A DNA stretch of 64,000 nucleotides from Phycisphaerales bacterium (GCA_029260555.1 JAJDCZ010000049.1:1-64000); one strand, 5' to 3'; counted from the stretch's first letter, positions 35,085-43,889 are shown. The notes: generated by a model not told the origin, from the sequence alone. Program-made: numbers and translations.

Positions 35085-35942
35085 ATGGCCGATTCATATA
35101 CACAATCTATGAAACAGCACCCCTTGCAGCTCCATGCAGATGATCTGATCAAGCTGATCCTGCTGCCTGGAATCCTGCTGGCATTGATATTCCCCATGGG
35201 GTGTGGCACAGTCGATGTTCTGAATCTCAAGCCGGGCGCCAAAAGCATCTTCGCAGGGATCTTTGATAAGCCCACGCCTTCTGAAGCTGTCGAGCTTGCG
35301 GTCAATGAGTATGACCCTGACAAGCGTTATCGAGGATTGCGTCAACTTAATCAAGCTCCCTTTACAGGCGAAGAAGTCTACCTCGAACTGTTCCGTGACA
35401 GTGCCGATGATCCTGATGCCCGGGTACGCTCTGCAGCCATGGCTGCTCTTGCAAACCATGGCAATCCAGAAGATGTGCCTTATCTCATAACAGGCCTGAC
35501 AGACAAACAGGAAGTTGTCAGGCTCGAAGCAGCCCGAGGTTTGCAGCGAATCCATGCTGAATCCGCGATCGATCCTCTGGTCCGTTCAATCCGCGAAAAA
35601 AACGAAGAGTCAAATGCTGTCCGGGCTGAAGCTGCCAATGCCCTTGGGCAATATCCTGAACCTCGCGTGCTCGAAGCGCTGATCACGCTGCTGCTGGATC
35701 GGTCGCTCGCGGTGAACTGGGCTTCTCTGGAGGCTCTGGAAACACTCACAAGCCGAAACTTCGGGCTCGATCCCGCCCAGTGGTCGCAATGGATCAATCA
35801 GCAGGCCGATCCCTTTGTTGATCGGCAGGCTTACTATTACCCCGTGTTTAATCGACCCAAAAACTGGTACGAGCATGTCATCCCGTTTTTCGATGGTCCA
35901 CCCAACGAAATGGCTGCTCAACCCGTGGGCATCATCGAATAA
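35085..35942 (+). CDS. HEAT-repeat lipoprotein
   Basis: 285 residues from ATG 35085. After a polar N-terminus comes a hydrophobic helix and lipobox-like LIFPMGC at about 40. Residues 70-230 contain HEAT/PBS-lyase repeats with DPDARVRSAAMAALANHG and LEAARGLQRI, forming an alpha-solenoid that usually binds proteins. A long cytoplasmic-looking region before the signal is unusual for a lipoprotein, so the true start may be the later Met. Monocistronic, between the desulfurase and the dehydrogenase. Confidence 0.7.
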   Translation: MADSYTQSMKQHPLQLHADDLIKLILLPGILLALIFPMGCGTVDVLNLKPGAKSIFAGIFDKPTPSEAVELAVNEYDPDKRYRGLRQLNQAPFTGEEVYLELFRDSADDPDARVRSAAMAALANHGNPEDVPYLITGLTDKQEVVRLEAARGLQRIHAESAIDPLVRSIREKNEESNAVRAEAANALGQYPEPRVLEALITLLLDRSLAVNWASLEALETLTSRNFGLDPAQWSQWINQQADPFVDRQAYYYPVFNRPKNWYEHVIPFFDGPPNEMAAQPVGIIE

Positions 35943-36029
35943 ATTACCCTTACTCAATCAGTGTGGGTGTGATCAGCTCTGAACTCACATCGCGCATGTT
36001 GATTCGGCAGACGAGGTCTCTGAGTTGTT

Positions 36030-37031
36030 ATGAAAGCATTGCGTCTGTCATCATCAAACCTGATCCTGGATTCCACAGCGGCCGATCCAGCACCCGAGCC
36101 GGGTTGGGCACTCATCCAGCCCATCCTCATGGGCGTTTCTTCTTCAGATATCGCTGCAGCCCGAGGCCTCTTTGGCTTTCAAGGCATCTTGGGCCACGAG
36201 TTCGTAGGCAAAGTACTGAGCATCAACGATCAACCCGACAACCCACTGGTCGGCTCCCGTGTAGTCGGGTCGATCAACATCGTGTGCCGATCGTGTGATA
36301 TGTGCAGATCAGGCTTTTCCAATCACTGCAGACAAAGGCGTGTCCTGGGTCTTTGCGATGCGGATGGCTGCTTTGCTGAGCGTTTTGCGCTTCCTGCTGC
36401 GAATCTGGTGTCGGTGCCCGATGCGGTGAGCGACCAGGTCGCGGTGTTTTCCCAGGTGGCATCGGTTGCGGTTCACGCCAGACAGATGGTGCATGTCAAA
36501 ACCAAGCCTTACATCACGGTGCTGGGCGATGGCGTAACCGGGCTTTTGATCGCCCAGTCCATGGCAAAGCTCAATGCATCGGTTCGCTTGCTGGGCCATC
36601 ATCCAGAGCGTTTTGGATTGTGTGAACGGTGGGGCATCAAACATCGCCACATTGACGATGTAGGCCGTCGTCAGGATCAGGATATCGTGGTGGATTGCAC
36701 AGGTTCACCAGATGGTGCAACGCTCGCCACCCGGCTTAGCAGACCCCGAGGCAAAATCATCCTCAAGTCCACACCTGCTCCGGTTCCCAGCTCGTCATTT
36801 ACTGAAAATAGCTGGGCAGTCGATCCCGTGTTCGTTCAGACTGTGGTAGCCAACGAGCTTGAAGTCGTAGGCTGCCGCTGTGGCATGATCTCCGAAGGTC
36901 TCAAAGCTCTGGCTGAAGGCTCACTTGATGTCACGCCCATGATCTCCCGCCCCATGCGTCTGGACGAAGGTGTGTCAGCACTGCGAGCTGCGATCGACCG
37001 CACCAACCTCCGAATCTTCATGGAACCCTGA
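36030..37031 (+). CDS. Medium-chain dehydrogenase (MDR family), catalytic Cys replaced
   Basis: 333 residues of the zinc-containing alcohol dehydrogenase superfamily. ILGHEFVGKV holds the conserved GHE, and CRSCDMCRSGFSNHC provides the four structural-zinc Cys. VLGDGVTGLLIAQSMAKL is the NAD-binding Gly motif. In the usual GICGTD catalytic-zinc motif the Cys is replaced by Ser (GVSSSDI), so the catalytic zinc may be absent or bound differently. Substrate unknown. 87 bp separate it from the upstream gene; the next gene starts 30 bp on. Confidence 0.78.
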   Translation: MKALRLSSSNLILDSTAADPAPEPGWALIQPILMGVSSSDIAAARGLFGFQGILGHEFVGKVLSINDQPDNPLVGSRVVGSINIVCRSCDMCRSGFSNHCRQRRVLGLCDADGCFAERFALPAANLVSVPDAVSDQVAVFSQVASVAVHARQMVHVKTKPYITVLGDGVTGLLIAQSMAKLNASVRLLGHHPERFGLCERWGIKHRHIDDVGRRQDQDIVVDCTGSPDGATLATRLSRPRGKIILKSTPAPVPSSSFTENSWAVDPVFVQTVVANELEVVGCRCGMISEGLKALAEGSLDVTPMISRPMRLDEGVSALRAAIDRTNLRIFMEP

Positions 37032-37060
37032 GCAACCCACACAATCGCAAACGAGCTGCC

Positions 37061-37579
37061 ATGACACCAGACACACAACCAACTCCCGAGAGCAACAGAT
37101 GCCTGCGGTGGTCCATTGCAGGCATCATCACACTGGGGCTACTCAGCCCGGTGGGGCTTGTCTTATCGACCAAATCGTTCAAGCGTGAACCACGCCGCGC
37201 CGCATTTGCAGGCGTTCTGCTCGGAGCACTGGGCACCGGCTGGATTCTGGGCGTTGTCATCCTCAGCACACTGCTCACCATTGGTGCAATCTGGGGCACC
37301 AAGGCCCTCACCGACCCCACTGTCTCTGCCAGCGCAGAAATGAGCCGAGTGCTCGTCGCAGTCAAGGTTTATCAAAAGACGCAACACACCATGCCCAGCA
37401 CCATTGATGACCTGGTTCTGGGTGCAGACGATCGTGTTGACCCCTGGGGGCACCCTTACTTGCTGAGTACCCAAAGCGATGGCTCATGGACCATCACAAG
37501 CCTGGGACCCGATGGCCTGCCCGACACCAGCGATGACATGAAAATCTCCGGTCGCATCAAGGTTGATGCACCAGATTGA
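37061..37579 (+). CDS. Membrane protein with GspG-like C-terminal domain
   Basis: 172 residues. Two hydrophobic helices (about 19-38 and 50-85) are followed by a short domain with TMPSTIDDL and the DPWGHPYLL, LGPDGLPDTSDD pattern. These match the calcium-binding loop of type II secretion pseudopilin GspG (WGNPY, SxGPDG). Unlike pseudopilins there is no N-terminal prepilin peptidase site, so it is a GspG-like domain on a membrane anchor rather than a pilin. Next gene converges 2 bp from its stop. Confidence 0.7.
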   Translation: MTPDTQPTPESNRCLRWSIAGIITLGLLSPVGLVLSTKSFKREPRRAAFAGVLLGALGTGWILGVVILSTLLTIGAIWGTKALTDPTVSASAEMSRVLVAVKVYQKTQHTMPSTIDDLVLGADDRVDPWGHPYLLSTQSDGSWTITSLGPDGLPDTSDDMKISGRIKVDAPD

Positions 37580-37581
37580 CT

Positions 37582-38457
37582 CTACAGACTGATCACATTC
37601 ATCAGCACCATCAGCACAAACACCGCTCCTAAAACCAGTCTGTACCACCCGAATGCAGCCAGGCCATGCTTGTTGAGATATGACACCAGCCAACGCACCG
37701 CAAAGGCTGCGGAGATGGTCGCCACCACAACCCCAAGCACAACATTGCCCGTGCCCAGTTCAGCAAAGATATTGGGTTCACCAGCCTTTTGTGATGCATA
37801 AAGATTCTTGGCAAGGCTGTACGCTGTCGCAGCACCCAGCGTGGGCAGCCCCAGCAAAAAACTGAACCGGGCAGCTTCTTTGGGGCTGAGCCCAACCAGC
37901 ACACCAGCTGTGATGGTCATCATCGATCGGCTCGTGCCGGGCCACATCGCCACCGTCTGAAACATGCCGATCACCAACGCCTGCTTCCAGCTCAGATCAT
38001 CCAGCGACGCCACCCTGGCCTGATGATCAATACTCCGAGCGTGTCTGATAGTGCGCCGGTCCAGCCAGATCATGTAGATCCCGCCCAGCACCAGTGCTGT
38101 GATCACAGCTGGGGCATTGAAGAGCAATGTGGTGATTGCATCATTCAATAAAAGCCCCAACACCGCAGCGGGTAGAAACGCAACCATCAGGTTGATCACC
38201 AGTTTCCTGCCGCCCGGGTCCTTGCCGATCAACCCCATGATCATGCGCTGCACGCTGGACCAGTACAGCCCCAGCACCGCCAGAATCGCGCCGCCTTGAA
38301 TGATGATCGAATAGGCATCGACCGCGCTGGCCATCTTCGGCTCATCGGTGAGCCCCAGAAGTGATGAAACAAGAATCAAATGCCCGGTAGAACTGACAGG
38401 CAGGTACTCGGTGATACCCTCGACCAGCCCAAGAATAATTGCGTGCCACCAAAGCAT
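37582..38457 (-). CDS. uppP: Undecaprenyl-diphosphatase
   Basis: 291 residues from ATG 38457, a polytopic membrane protein that recycles undecaprenyl phosphate for cell-wall synthesis. MLWWHAIILGLVEGITEYLP contains the EGxTEFLP-type first motif, SSTGHLILV the second, and MWPGTSRSMMTI the PGxSRS motif with the catalytic Arg/Ser. The 30-codon upstream extension is rejected because the family starts here. A terminator is not seen; the gene is convergent with the GspG-like gene 2 bp away. Confidence 0.94.
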   Translation of the reverse strand: MLWWHAIILGLVEGITEYLPVSSTGHLILVSSLLGLTDEPKMASAVDAYSIIIQGGAILAVLGLYWSSVQRMIMGLIGKDPGGRKLVINLMVAFLPAAVLGLLLNDAITTLLFNAPAVITALVLGGIYMIWLDRRTIRHARSIDHQARVASLDDLSWKQALVIGMFQTVAMWPGTSRSMMTITAGVLVGLSPKEAARFSFLLGLPTLGAATAYSLAKNLYASQKAGEPNIFAELGTGNVVLGVVVATISAAFAVRWLVSYLNKHGLAAFGWYRLVLGAVFVLMVLMNVISL

Positions 38458-38589
38458 GTATGAACTCCATCCTGACGAGCCGCGCCCACGAACAAGCAGC
38501 CTACAAGTAAAGGAAGCGTACAAACCGTACCCATCGTCTGTCATTCACCAGTAAAACAAACCCAGTGTATGTCTGTGTCACTCTCCATT

Positions 38590-38666
38590 GAGCCGCGACC
38601 GTAAAGGGAGTGATCTTTGAGTGACTGCTCAGGTCAATCGCTCCCAGACAACCAACTGCTCGTTCG
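38590..38666. repeat. Palindromic intergenic repeat, degenerate copy C
   Basis: The left arm GAGCCGCGACCGTAAAGGGA is intact, but the right arm has decayed to CGCTCCCAGAC... ending GCTCGTTCG. The interior TGATCTTTGAG and CAATCG match copy B. It lies between divergent genes, so it is not needed as a terminator here. A partial match TGACGAGCCGCG also occurs at 38473-38484. Confidence 0.65.
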
Positions 38667-38692
38667 TCTTCAGACATAACCTAGCATCGACC

Positions 38693-39562
38693 ATGTCCTG
38701 TACCTCGTTCACCCCCCCTCCTCCCATCCCCATCACAAACCCGCAAGACCCGCGCATCAGCCAGTTCATGAATGTTCGTGATGGACATCTCAAGCGCAAT
38801 GCTGTTCACGCAGCTGGAGGCCTGTTCATGGCTGAGGGCGAGTTGGTCGTCAAAGCCTTGCTCGGATCAGATTATCGGACCCATTCTGTGCTGATCACGC
38901 CCAATCGGCTTGAATCGCTCACACCTGCGCTAGAACGGTGCTCCAGCACTGCTCCCGTTTATCTGGCTCAGCAGGCTGTGATGGACCAGATCGCAGGGTT
39001 TCCCATCCATCGAGGGGTGCTGGCCGCTGGCGTCAGACCCCAGTCCATGGATCTCCAATCGCTGCTCAGTGCTGTCGATCAGCTCGTGGTGCTTGAGAAT
39101 CTCGCCAACCACGACAATGTCGGAGGCATCTTCCGCAACGCATCTGCCCTGATTGGCAATCCTGCAACTTCTACCCGTAAAGCAGTGGGGGTGGTGCTCA
39201 GCCCGGGTAGTTGTGACCCTCTGTACCGCAAAGCCCTGCGGGTTTCCATGGCTCATGTACTCAATATCCCCTTCATCCATATCCGCCAAAGCTGGACCCA
39301 GGCTCAGAAACAAATCGCTGAATCCGGATTCCGCACAATCGCACTCTCAACCGCACCCGATGCGGTTCTAATCGATGAAGAAGCTGTCCACAGCCCATGC
39401 GCAAGAGCCATATTCATCGGAGCTGAAGGCTCAGGGTTGGCCCAACCCACCACCAACGCCTGCCAGGTTCGCGTGCGCATCCCCATGGCTACGGGCGTCG
39501 ATTCACTCAATGCCATGGTCGCAACCGGCATCGCACTGCACCGCCTGATGTCCCCCAACTGA
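38693..39562 (+). CDS. TrmH/SpoU-family RNA 2'-O-methyltransferase
   Basis: 289 residues from ATG 38693. The N-terminal 100 residues form the substrate-binding domain, with RDGHLKRNAVHAAGGLFMAE. Motif 1 NHDNVGGIFRNASA, motif 2 FIGAEGSGL and motif 3 VRIPMATGVDSLNAMVATGI are the trefoil-knot SPOUT elements that bind SAM and the target ribose. Position and RNA target cannot be read from sequence. The first residues are proline-rich (TPPPPIPI), encoded by C runs at 38711-38728. Confidence 0.9.
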   Translation: MSCTSFTPPPPIPITNPQDPRISQFMNVRDGHLKRNAVHAAGGLFMAEGELVVKALLGSDYRTHSVLITPNRLESLTPALERCSSTAPVYLAQQAVMDQIAGFPIHRGVLAAGVRPQSMDLQSLLSAVDQLVVLENLANHDNVGGIFRNASALIGNPATSTRKAVGVVLSPGSCDPLYRKALRVSMAHVLNIPFIHIRQSWTQAQKQIAESGFRTIALSTAPDAVLIDEEAVHSPCARAIFIGAEGSGLAQPTTNACQVRVRIPMATGVDSLNAMVATGIALHRLMSPN

Positions 39563-39735
39563 TTTCCCGCACCGGCTTGCCAAAAACCTGCACAATCCTG
39601 CATGAAACGGCTTGAATCGGGCTTGTTGGATCGAGCGTAAAAGCCAATCAGGGAACTTTAAGTTCGTCAGCTGGTCCAAAGTACTAGAATCGACGCGACG
39701 GATATGCTCTTTTCTGTCGAGTCAGGAGAAATCAC

Positions 39736-41058
39736 ATGAACAAATCATCAGCCTTGGGTTTTACTGCAGGTGTCATCCTTGCTCTGGCTACACCCATTCT
39801 GGCCTCGCCTCCCACGATCACCCGTGAAGCGACCGGCGATCGGCTTGAAAAGCTCACCAATATGGAGCTTAAAGCTGTTGATGCCAAACTCTGGTCAAAA
39901 CTGACGGACTGGAATCAGGGTGAAGCTCTCACCCCTGACAACACGAAAGGCCGCGTCGTCCTCGTTTGCACCTTTGCACACTGGTATCAAACCTCCATGC
40001 GAGGCATCGCTCTTGCTCAAAAGCTCAGCAAACAATACAAAGACAAAGACCTCATCGTTGTCGGCGTTCATCACCCTGATGGCTATGAAGGCATCGCATC
40101 TTCCAAAGCTGTAAAAAAGCTGACCTTTCGCTACGCTCTTGACAAAAACGGTGCCTTCCGCAAAGCCTTGCTTGTGGATCAGGACCCGGATTTTTATGTG
40201 ATCGATCGCGCAGGCAGGCTTCGTTATGCAGATATTGAATCTGCTTCGGTATCCCAGGCTGTCAGCTCACTGGTCAGTGAATCCTTTGAACAGGCTGATA
40301 CGCTTCCTGATCGTCTCAAGGCAGATGCCCAGGCGCGCAAGCTCCAGTCCCGTCGTACTGGCGATCTGGCAGAATCGATCGACATGACCAAGCTCCCAGC
40401 GGTTTCCTTCGAGATGCCCGACAGCGATGTCTTTGAAGTCGCAGACTGGCCCACGCGTGAAGATGACAGCCAAAGGCGCTCATCACGCAATGAAGATACC
40501 ATCGGCCAGTCTCTGGCGATTCCAGATACAGGGTGGGTACCCAAGATGCCATCTCGCGCTGGAAAGGCAACGCTCGTTTACTTCTGGAACCCCAAGCCTG
40601 AGTTTGCGTGGACGATTTCTCGAATCAATGAAATGGACATCATTCAGCGAAGGTACATGCGTGATCTGGTGGTGGTGGGGGTGGCGGTGCCTTCGATTAC
40701 AAATGATCGAAACCGTGGGCGCTTTGATGATGTAGACCCTGAAAAGGAAATGCGCGAGTTCATGCAGCTGATGGCAACATTCCTAAAATCTCGCATCCCA
40801 GGTCATTCCATATTCATCGATCAACCCGGCGCCATCTTTGATGCAGCCTTTGGCGACAATAATCGGCGCTCCTCAAATCGCCGTCAGGGCAAGCCCACAG
40901 GATTGGTCGCCCTTCTCAGTTCCGATGGCGTCATCCGCTGGATCGGTGATCCATCTGAACCCAGCTACAAAGGCTCGCTGGACCAGATCCTGCGCATTGA
41001 TCCGGGCATCCTCGCCAGAAGGGCAGCTGAAAGCGAGTATCTCAAGGGAAGAGGTTGA
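39736..41058 (+). CDS. Exported protein with two thioredoxin-like domains lacking CxxC
   Basis: 440 residues with a signal peptide (about 1-24). Two thioredoxin-like domains can be traced: the first (about 70-150) with VVLVCTFAHWYQTSMRG and VVGVHHPDG, the second (about 270-370) with ATLVYFWNPKPEFAW and VVVGVAVPS. In TlpA/AhpC proteins the active site reads WCxPC; here the positions read WYQTS and NPKPE, so no disulfide chemistry is expected. Perhaps a scaffold or ligand-binding version (inference). The following gene starts in a TTGA overlap with its stop. Confidence 0.75.
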   Translation: MNKSSALGFTAGVILALATPILASPPTITREATGDRLEKLTNMELKAVDAKLWSKLTDWNQGEALTPDNTKGRVVLVCTFAHWYQTSMRGIALAQKLSKQYKDKDLIVVGVHHPDGYEGIASSKAVKKLTFRYALDKNGAFRKALLVDQDPDFYVIDRAGRLRYADIESASVSQAVSSLVSESFEQADTLPDRLKADAQARKLQSRRTGDLAESIDMTKLPAVSFEMPDSDVFEVADWPTREDDSQRRSSRNEDTIGQSLAIPDTGWVPKMPSRAGKATLVYFWNPKPEFAWTISRINEMDIIQRRYMRDLVVVGVAVPSITNDRNRGRFDDVDPEKEMREFMQLMATFLKSRIPGHSIFIDQPGAIFDAAFGDNNRRSSNRRQGKPTGLVALLSSDGVIRWIGDPSEPSYKGSLDQILRIDPGILARRAAESEYLKGRG

Positions 41059-41570
41059 GCACACTATCGCCTTCACCACTCCTGCATGTCGTGCTGCATC
41101 AGCCCGACATCCCCAACAACACGGGGAACATAGGACGAACATGCGTCTCGCTGGGTGCTGCGCTGCATCTGATCCATCCTCTGGGGTTTGATCTGAGTGT
41201 CAAAGCCTGTCGCCGGGCTGGGCTTGACTATTGGCCCCGGTTGCCATTGAGCGAGTACGAGTCGTTTGCTGACTATTCCGCTCAAACCACAGGTGCAAGA
41301 CGCTGGATTTTTTCAACACATGCGACCAGACCCATGTGGGAGGTTCCGTTTCAACCCGGTGATCACCTTGTGTTTGGGTCTGAAACTGCAGGGCTGCCTG
41401 ATGCAGTGATGCAATCGCACACCGATTATTCGTGTTGTCTACCCATGTTGGGAAATGAGCGGTCGTTGAATCTGGCAACGGTCGTCTGCACTGCCCTTTA
41501 CGAAGCCATCCGTCAGCTCGCCCACGCAGGGGTGATTCATGTCGACGAGACGGGGCGACTTGTGCTTTAG
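41055..41570 (+). CDS. trmL: tRNA (cytidine/uridine-34 2'-O)-methyltransferase
   Basis: 171 residues from TTG 41055, overlapping the previous stop in TTGA. HVVLHQPDIPNNTGNIGRTC, FGSETAGLP and LNLATVVCTALYEA are the SPOUT motifs of the TrmL/YibK group, which methylates the wobble ribose of tRNA-Leu in the cytoplasm. Family length is about 160, so this is full size. The first-codon choice is set by the overlap; no ATG is available upstream of HVVL. Confidence 0.92.
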   Translation: MSTLSPSPLLHVVLHQPDIPNNTGNIGRTCVSLGAALHLIHPLGFDLSVKACRRAGLDYWPRLPLSEYESFADYSAQTTGARRWIFSTHATRPMWEVPFQPGDHLVFGSETAGLPDAVMQSHTDYSCCLPMLGNERSLNLATVVCTALYEAIRQLAHAGVIHVDETGRLVL

Positions 41571-41588
41571 CTGTCAGCGTGCGATGAT

Positions 41589-41687
41589 ATGCCAATCGCA
41601 GGAATCGTCAGAGGCGTATGCTTTGATCTGGACGATTCCATGTGGGATCAGTCAATGCAATGCCGGGTCAACATAGAAGCCTCGTGA
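41589..41687 (+). pseudogene. Truncated HAD-hydrolase remnant (33 codons)
   Basis: An open frame ATG 41589 to TGA 41687 encodes MPIAGIVRGVCFDLDDSMWD and 12 more residues. VCFDLDD followed by MWD matches HAD motif I, where FDLDDTLWD carries the nucleophile Asp and the phosphate-binding Thr; here Thr is Ser and the protein stops before motif II. The remainder of a HAD hydrolase is not visible downstream, where another gene begins. It overlaps the next start by one base (TGATG), so it could alternatively be a leader peptide. Confidence 0.4.
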
Positions 41688-41962
41688 TGATCAGTTCAAC
41701 AGCTCAACGCCTGTCAAATCCTCAAACCACGCCTGCACAAGCTGTGAATCCTGTGTACCAATCGTGCATATCAGCGCTGGCTTTGGGTTCGCTGCTTATT
41801 TTTTTTACTGGGTGCGCAAAACCTTTGTTTCATGATTCAGATGATCGTTCGCAATTCACCCGGTACGACAGAATCCGTAACATCGATCCCGAACCCTATA
41901 TATTCGATGAGTTCGGTGCCAAACGCCCCAACTTGCGGGCCAGACTCACGCCAATACAGTAA
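41687..41962 (+). CDS. Small lipoprotein
   Basis: 91 residues from ATG 41687 (GTG 41684 just before is possible). A hydrophobic stretch ends in lipobox FFTGC, and a mature domain of about 50 residues follows with RSQFTRYDRIRNIDP and a FDEFGAKRPNLRARL tail. The RSQFxRYDRxR element resembles small lipoproteins of other planctomycetes from memory. Function unknown. The short protein ends just before an amidase start, so the two may be in one operon. Confidence 0.6.
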   Translation: MISSTAQRLSNPQTTPAQAVNPVYQSCISALALGSLLIFFTGCAKPLFHDSDDRSQFTRYDRIRNIDPEPYIFDEFGAKRPNLRARLTPIQ

Positions 41963-42088
41963 GGAATCAGGTGATTGTGCGCTTTGGAGCACAATCTTTT
42001 TTACAGCTCTGAGCAGCACTCTGGCCGATGGCTTGGTAGGCTAATAAAAAATCGCTCAGACCCAGCACCCAAAGCACGACCCATCACG

Positions 42089-42739
42089 ATGACCAACACC
42101 CCCAACGAGACAATCTCAAGACGAAATATTGTCTGGTTTGCTCTGATCGCTGCCATGACCAGCGTCGGCGGGTTGATGTGGGTTCTGGATGGTGGACCAG
42201 GCCCGGGAATGGATGGCCTGGCTCTGCCTGCTCTTGCTTCTGCTGCGGGCCCCAACTCCATCGAGGTGGTGTTCAACTCGCGCAAACCCATCGAGACCAA
42301 CAGATGGAAAGCCATCGTTATCCATGCTTCGGGTGATCCCACAGGCACACCCGCTTCGATTGCCCAAAGACAAAGACAACAAAACCTCACAGGCCTTGGA
42401 TTTCACTTTGTCATCGGCAACGGCAAAGGCATCGCCAATGGTGAACTGCATGTCGCATATCGCTGGCTCGATCAGCTCCCCGGTGCTCATGTCGCAGGCC
42501 CCAACGGCGACTGGTACAACCGCAATGCCATCGGAATCTGCCTCATCGGCGATGGCTCAAGAGATGGCTTTACTCGCCTGCAGATGGATCGCCTTGTTCA
42601 GCTTTGCGCTGCTCTTGCTCGCGAGCTGGACATTCCTCAGGATCAGATCCTGCTCCACAGCGACCTCGCCCGGGTCGCTTCCCCAGGCAAACGATTCCCT
42701 CTGGCAGAGTTCCGCCAGAGGCTTTCAATGGCGGATTAG
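42089..42739 (+). CDS. Membrane-anchored N-acetylmuramoyl-L-alanine amidase (amidase_2/PGRP fold)
   Basis: 216 residues from ATG 42089. An N-terminal transmembrane helix (IVWFALIAAMTSVGGLMWVL, about 14-33) anchors the protein. The amidase domain (about 60-210) contains WKAIVIHASGDPTGT (first zinc His), LGFHFVIGNGKG, AIGICLIGDG and ILLHSDLARVASPGKRFPL, matching the amidase_2 fold that cleaves the MurNAc-L-Ala bond. Facing the periplasm, it would remodel peptidoglycan. Start 41975 is rejected because the 254-residue frame includes a long non-conserved region before the helix. Confidence 0.82.
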   Translation: MTNTPNETISRRNIVWFALIAAMTSVGGLMWVLDGGPGPGMDGLALPALASAAGPNSIEVVFNSRKPIETNRWKAIVIHASGDPTGTPASIAQRQRQQNLTGLGFHFVIGNGKGIANGELHVAYRWLDQLPGAHVAGPNGDWYNRNAIGICLIGDGSRDGFTRLQMDRLVQLCAALARELDIPQDQILLHSDLARVASPGKRFPLAEFRQRLSMAD

Positions 42740-42913
42740 CTTCTTTGATTCGCCCGGGCATTGATCTTTGAGTCTGGCGTGGTGATACTCCTGTCAGCAG
42801 GTTTGCATCTGCACTGCGATCGATCCCCTCATCCTGACCTGTTGATGGCGAATGTTCGGGGTTGATCTGGCCGATTGACTTATCGGCGACTTGTGCAGGT
42901 GTGGCATGCGGGG

Positions 42914-42953
42914 GCGACACATTGGCGAGGAGCCGCGTCGCGTGTCGTTTTTT
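42914..42953 (+). terminator. Terminator before the kinase gene
   Basis: CGACAC (42915-42920) and GTGTCG (42942-42947), with an inner GC-rich stretch, are followed by TTTTTT (42948-42953). It separates the amidase transcript from the kinase and argues that the kinase starts after it (GTG 42978). Confidence 0.62.
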
Positions 42954-42977
42954 CGGTGCTCTGTTCAAGGATCGGCT

Positions 42978-43859
42978 GTGGAGGCAAAGAAAAAAGGCGA
43001 ACTCGTTGAAGGATCGCGGATTCTGGCTGAGATAGGCCGGGGTGCTGCGTCGATTATCTATTTGGTTCAGGATGAAAAAACCAAACAGATTTGGGCTCTC
43101 AAGCATGTTCAAAAAACCGGTCCCAAAGACCAGCGTTTTCTCGATCAGGCTGAAAAAGAGTACAATGTCGCCAAAAAACTTGACCACCCCGGCATCCGCA
43201 AAATCCCCAGACTCATCAAAAAAAAGCAAGGCCTCATCGCTGTCAAAGAACTCTTCCTGGTCATGGAACTCGTCGATGGCATCGCTCTGGACAAACACCC
43301 CCCTAAAACCTTCGAACAAGCGGTCTTCATCTTTCAGCAAATCGCTGAAGGCATGGCCCACATGCACGATCGAGGGTTCGTCCACGCAGACATGAAGCCC
43401 AACAACATCGTTGTATCTGAAACCGGGATCGCCAAGATCATTGATCTGGGCCAATCCTGTGAAATCGGCACTATCAAAAAGCGCATCCAGGGCACACCCG
43501 ATTACATCGCGCCTGAACAGGTCCATCGCAGAGCCATCACGCCTAAGACAGATATCTACAACCTCGGTGCCACCATGTACTGGGTGCTCACACGCAAGCA
43601 TGTTCCCACAGCTCTGGGAAAAGATGGCTCGCTGACAGGGTCCATCGAAGATCATCTCGTCGAAAAACCAGCCGATGCGAGCGAACTCAACCCGCGAATC
43701 CCCGATCGCCTTAACGAACTGGTGATGCAGTGCGTTCAGATCGATGAAGACGATCGGCCTGATAACATGCATACCGTCGCTGATGGTATCAATCTCATCC
43801 ACGGCATCCTGCTGGCGGATTCTCAAAAACGCGAAGGCTCAGAAACCCCCACCATCTGA
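42978..43859 (+). CDS. Serine/threonine protein kinase
   Basis: 293 residues (GTG 42978). Kinase motifs in order: glycine loop IGRGAAS (19-25), Lys42 in WALKHV, catalytic loop HADMKPNN (136-143, HRD-type changed to HAD), DLG (156-158) replacing DFG, and GTPDYIAPEQ (172-181). A compact eukaryotic-like kinase without transmembrane helix or sensor domain, so it is probably soluble. A long frame on the opposite strand is an artefact of base composition. The phosphoesterase gene begins 30 bp downstream. A longer start at 42906 would run through the terminator. Confidence 0.85.
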   Translation: MEAKKKGELVEGSRILAEIGRGAASIIYLVQDEKTKQIWALKHVQKTGPKDQRFLDQAEKEYNVAKKLDHPGIRKIPRLIKKKQGLIAVKELFLVMELVDGIALDKHPPKTFEQAVFIFQQIAEGMAHMHDRGFVHADMKPNNIVVSETGIAKIIDLGQSCEIGTIKKRIQGTPDYIAPEQVHRRAITPKTDIYNLGATMYWVLTRKHVPTALGKDGSLTGSIEDHLVEKPADASELNPRIPDRLNELVMQCVQIDEDDRPDNMHTVADGINLIHGILLADSQKREGSETPTI

Positions 43860-43889
43860 TCGCTCACGCAAGGCGTCGGCTCTGGGCCG

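Noticed and set aside
42570-43826. 418-codon open frame on the minus strand
   Set aside because: It lies opposite the Ser/Thr kinase, which has complete kinase motifs, and the end of the amidase. Its product shows no family features; the open frame follows from base composition on the strand opposite coding DNA.
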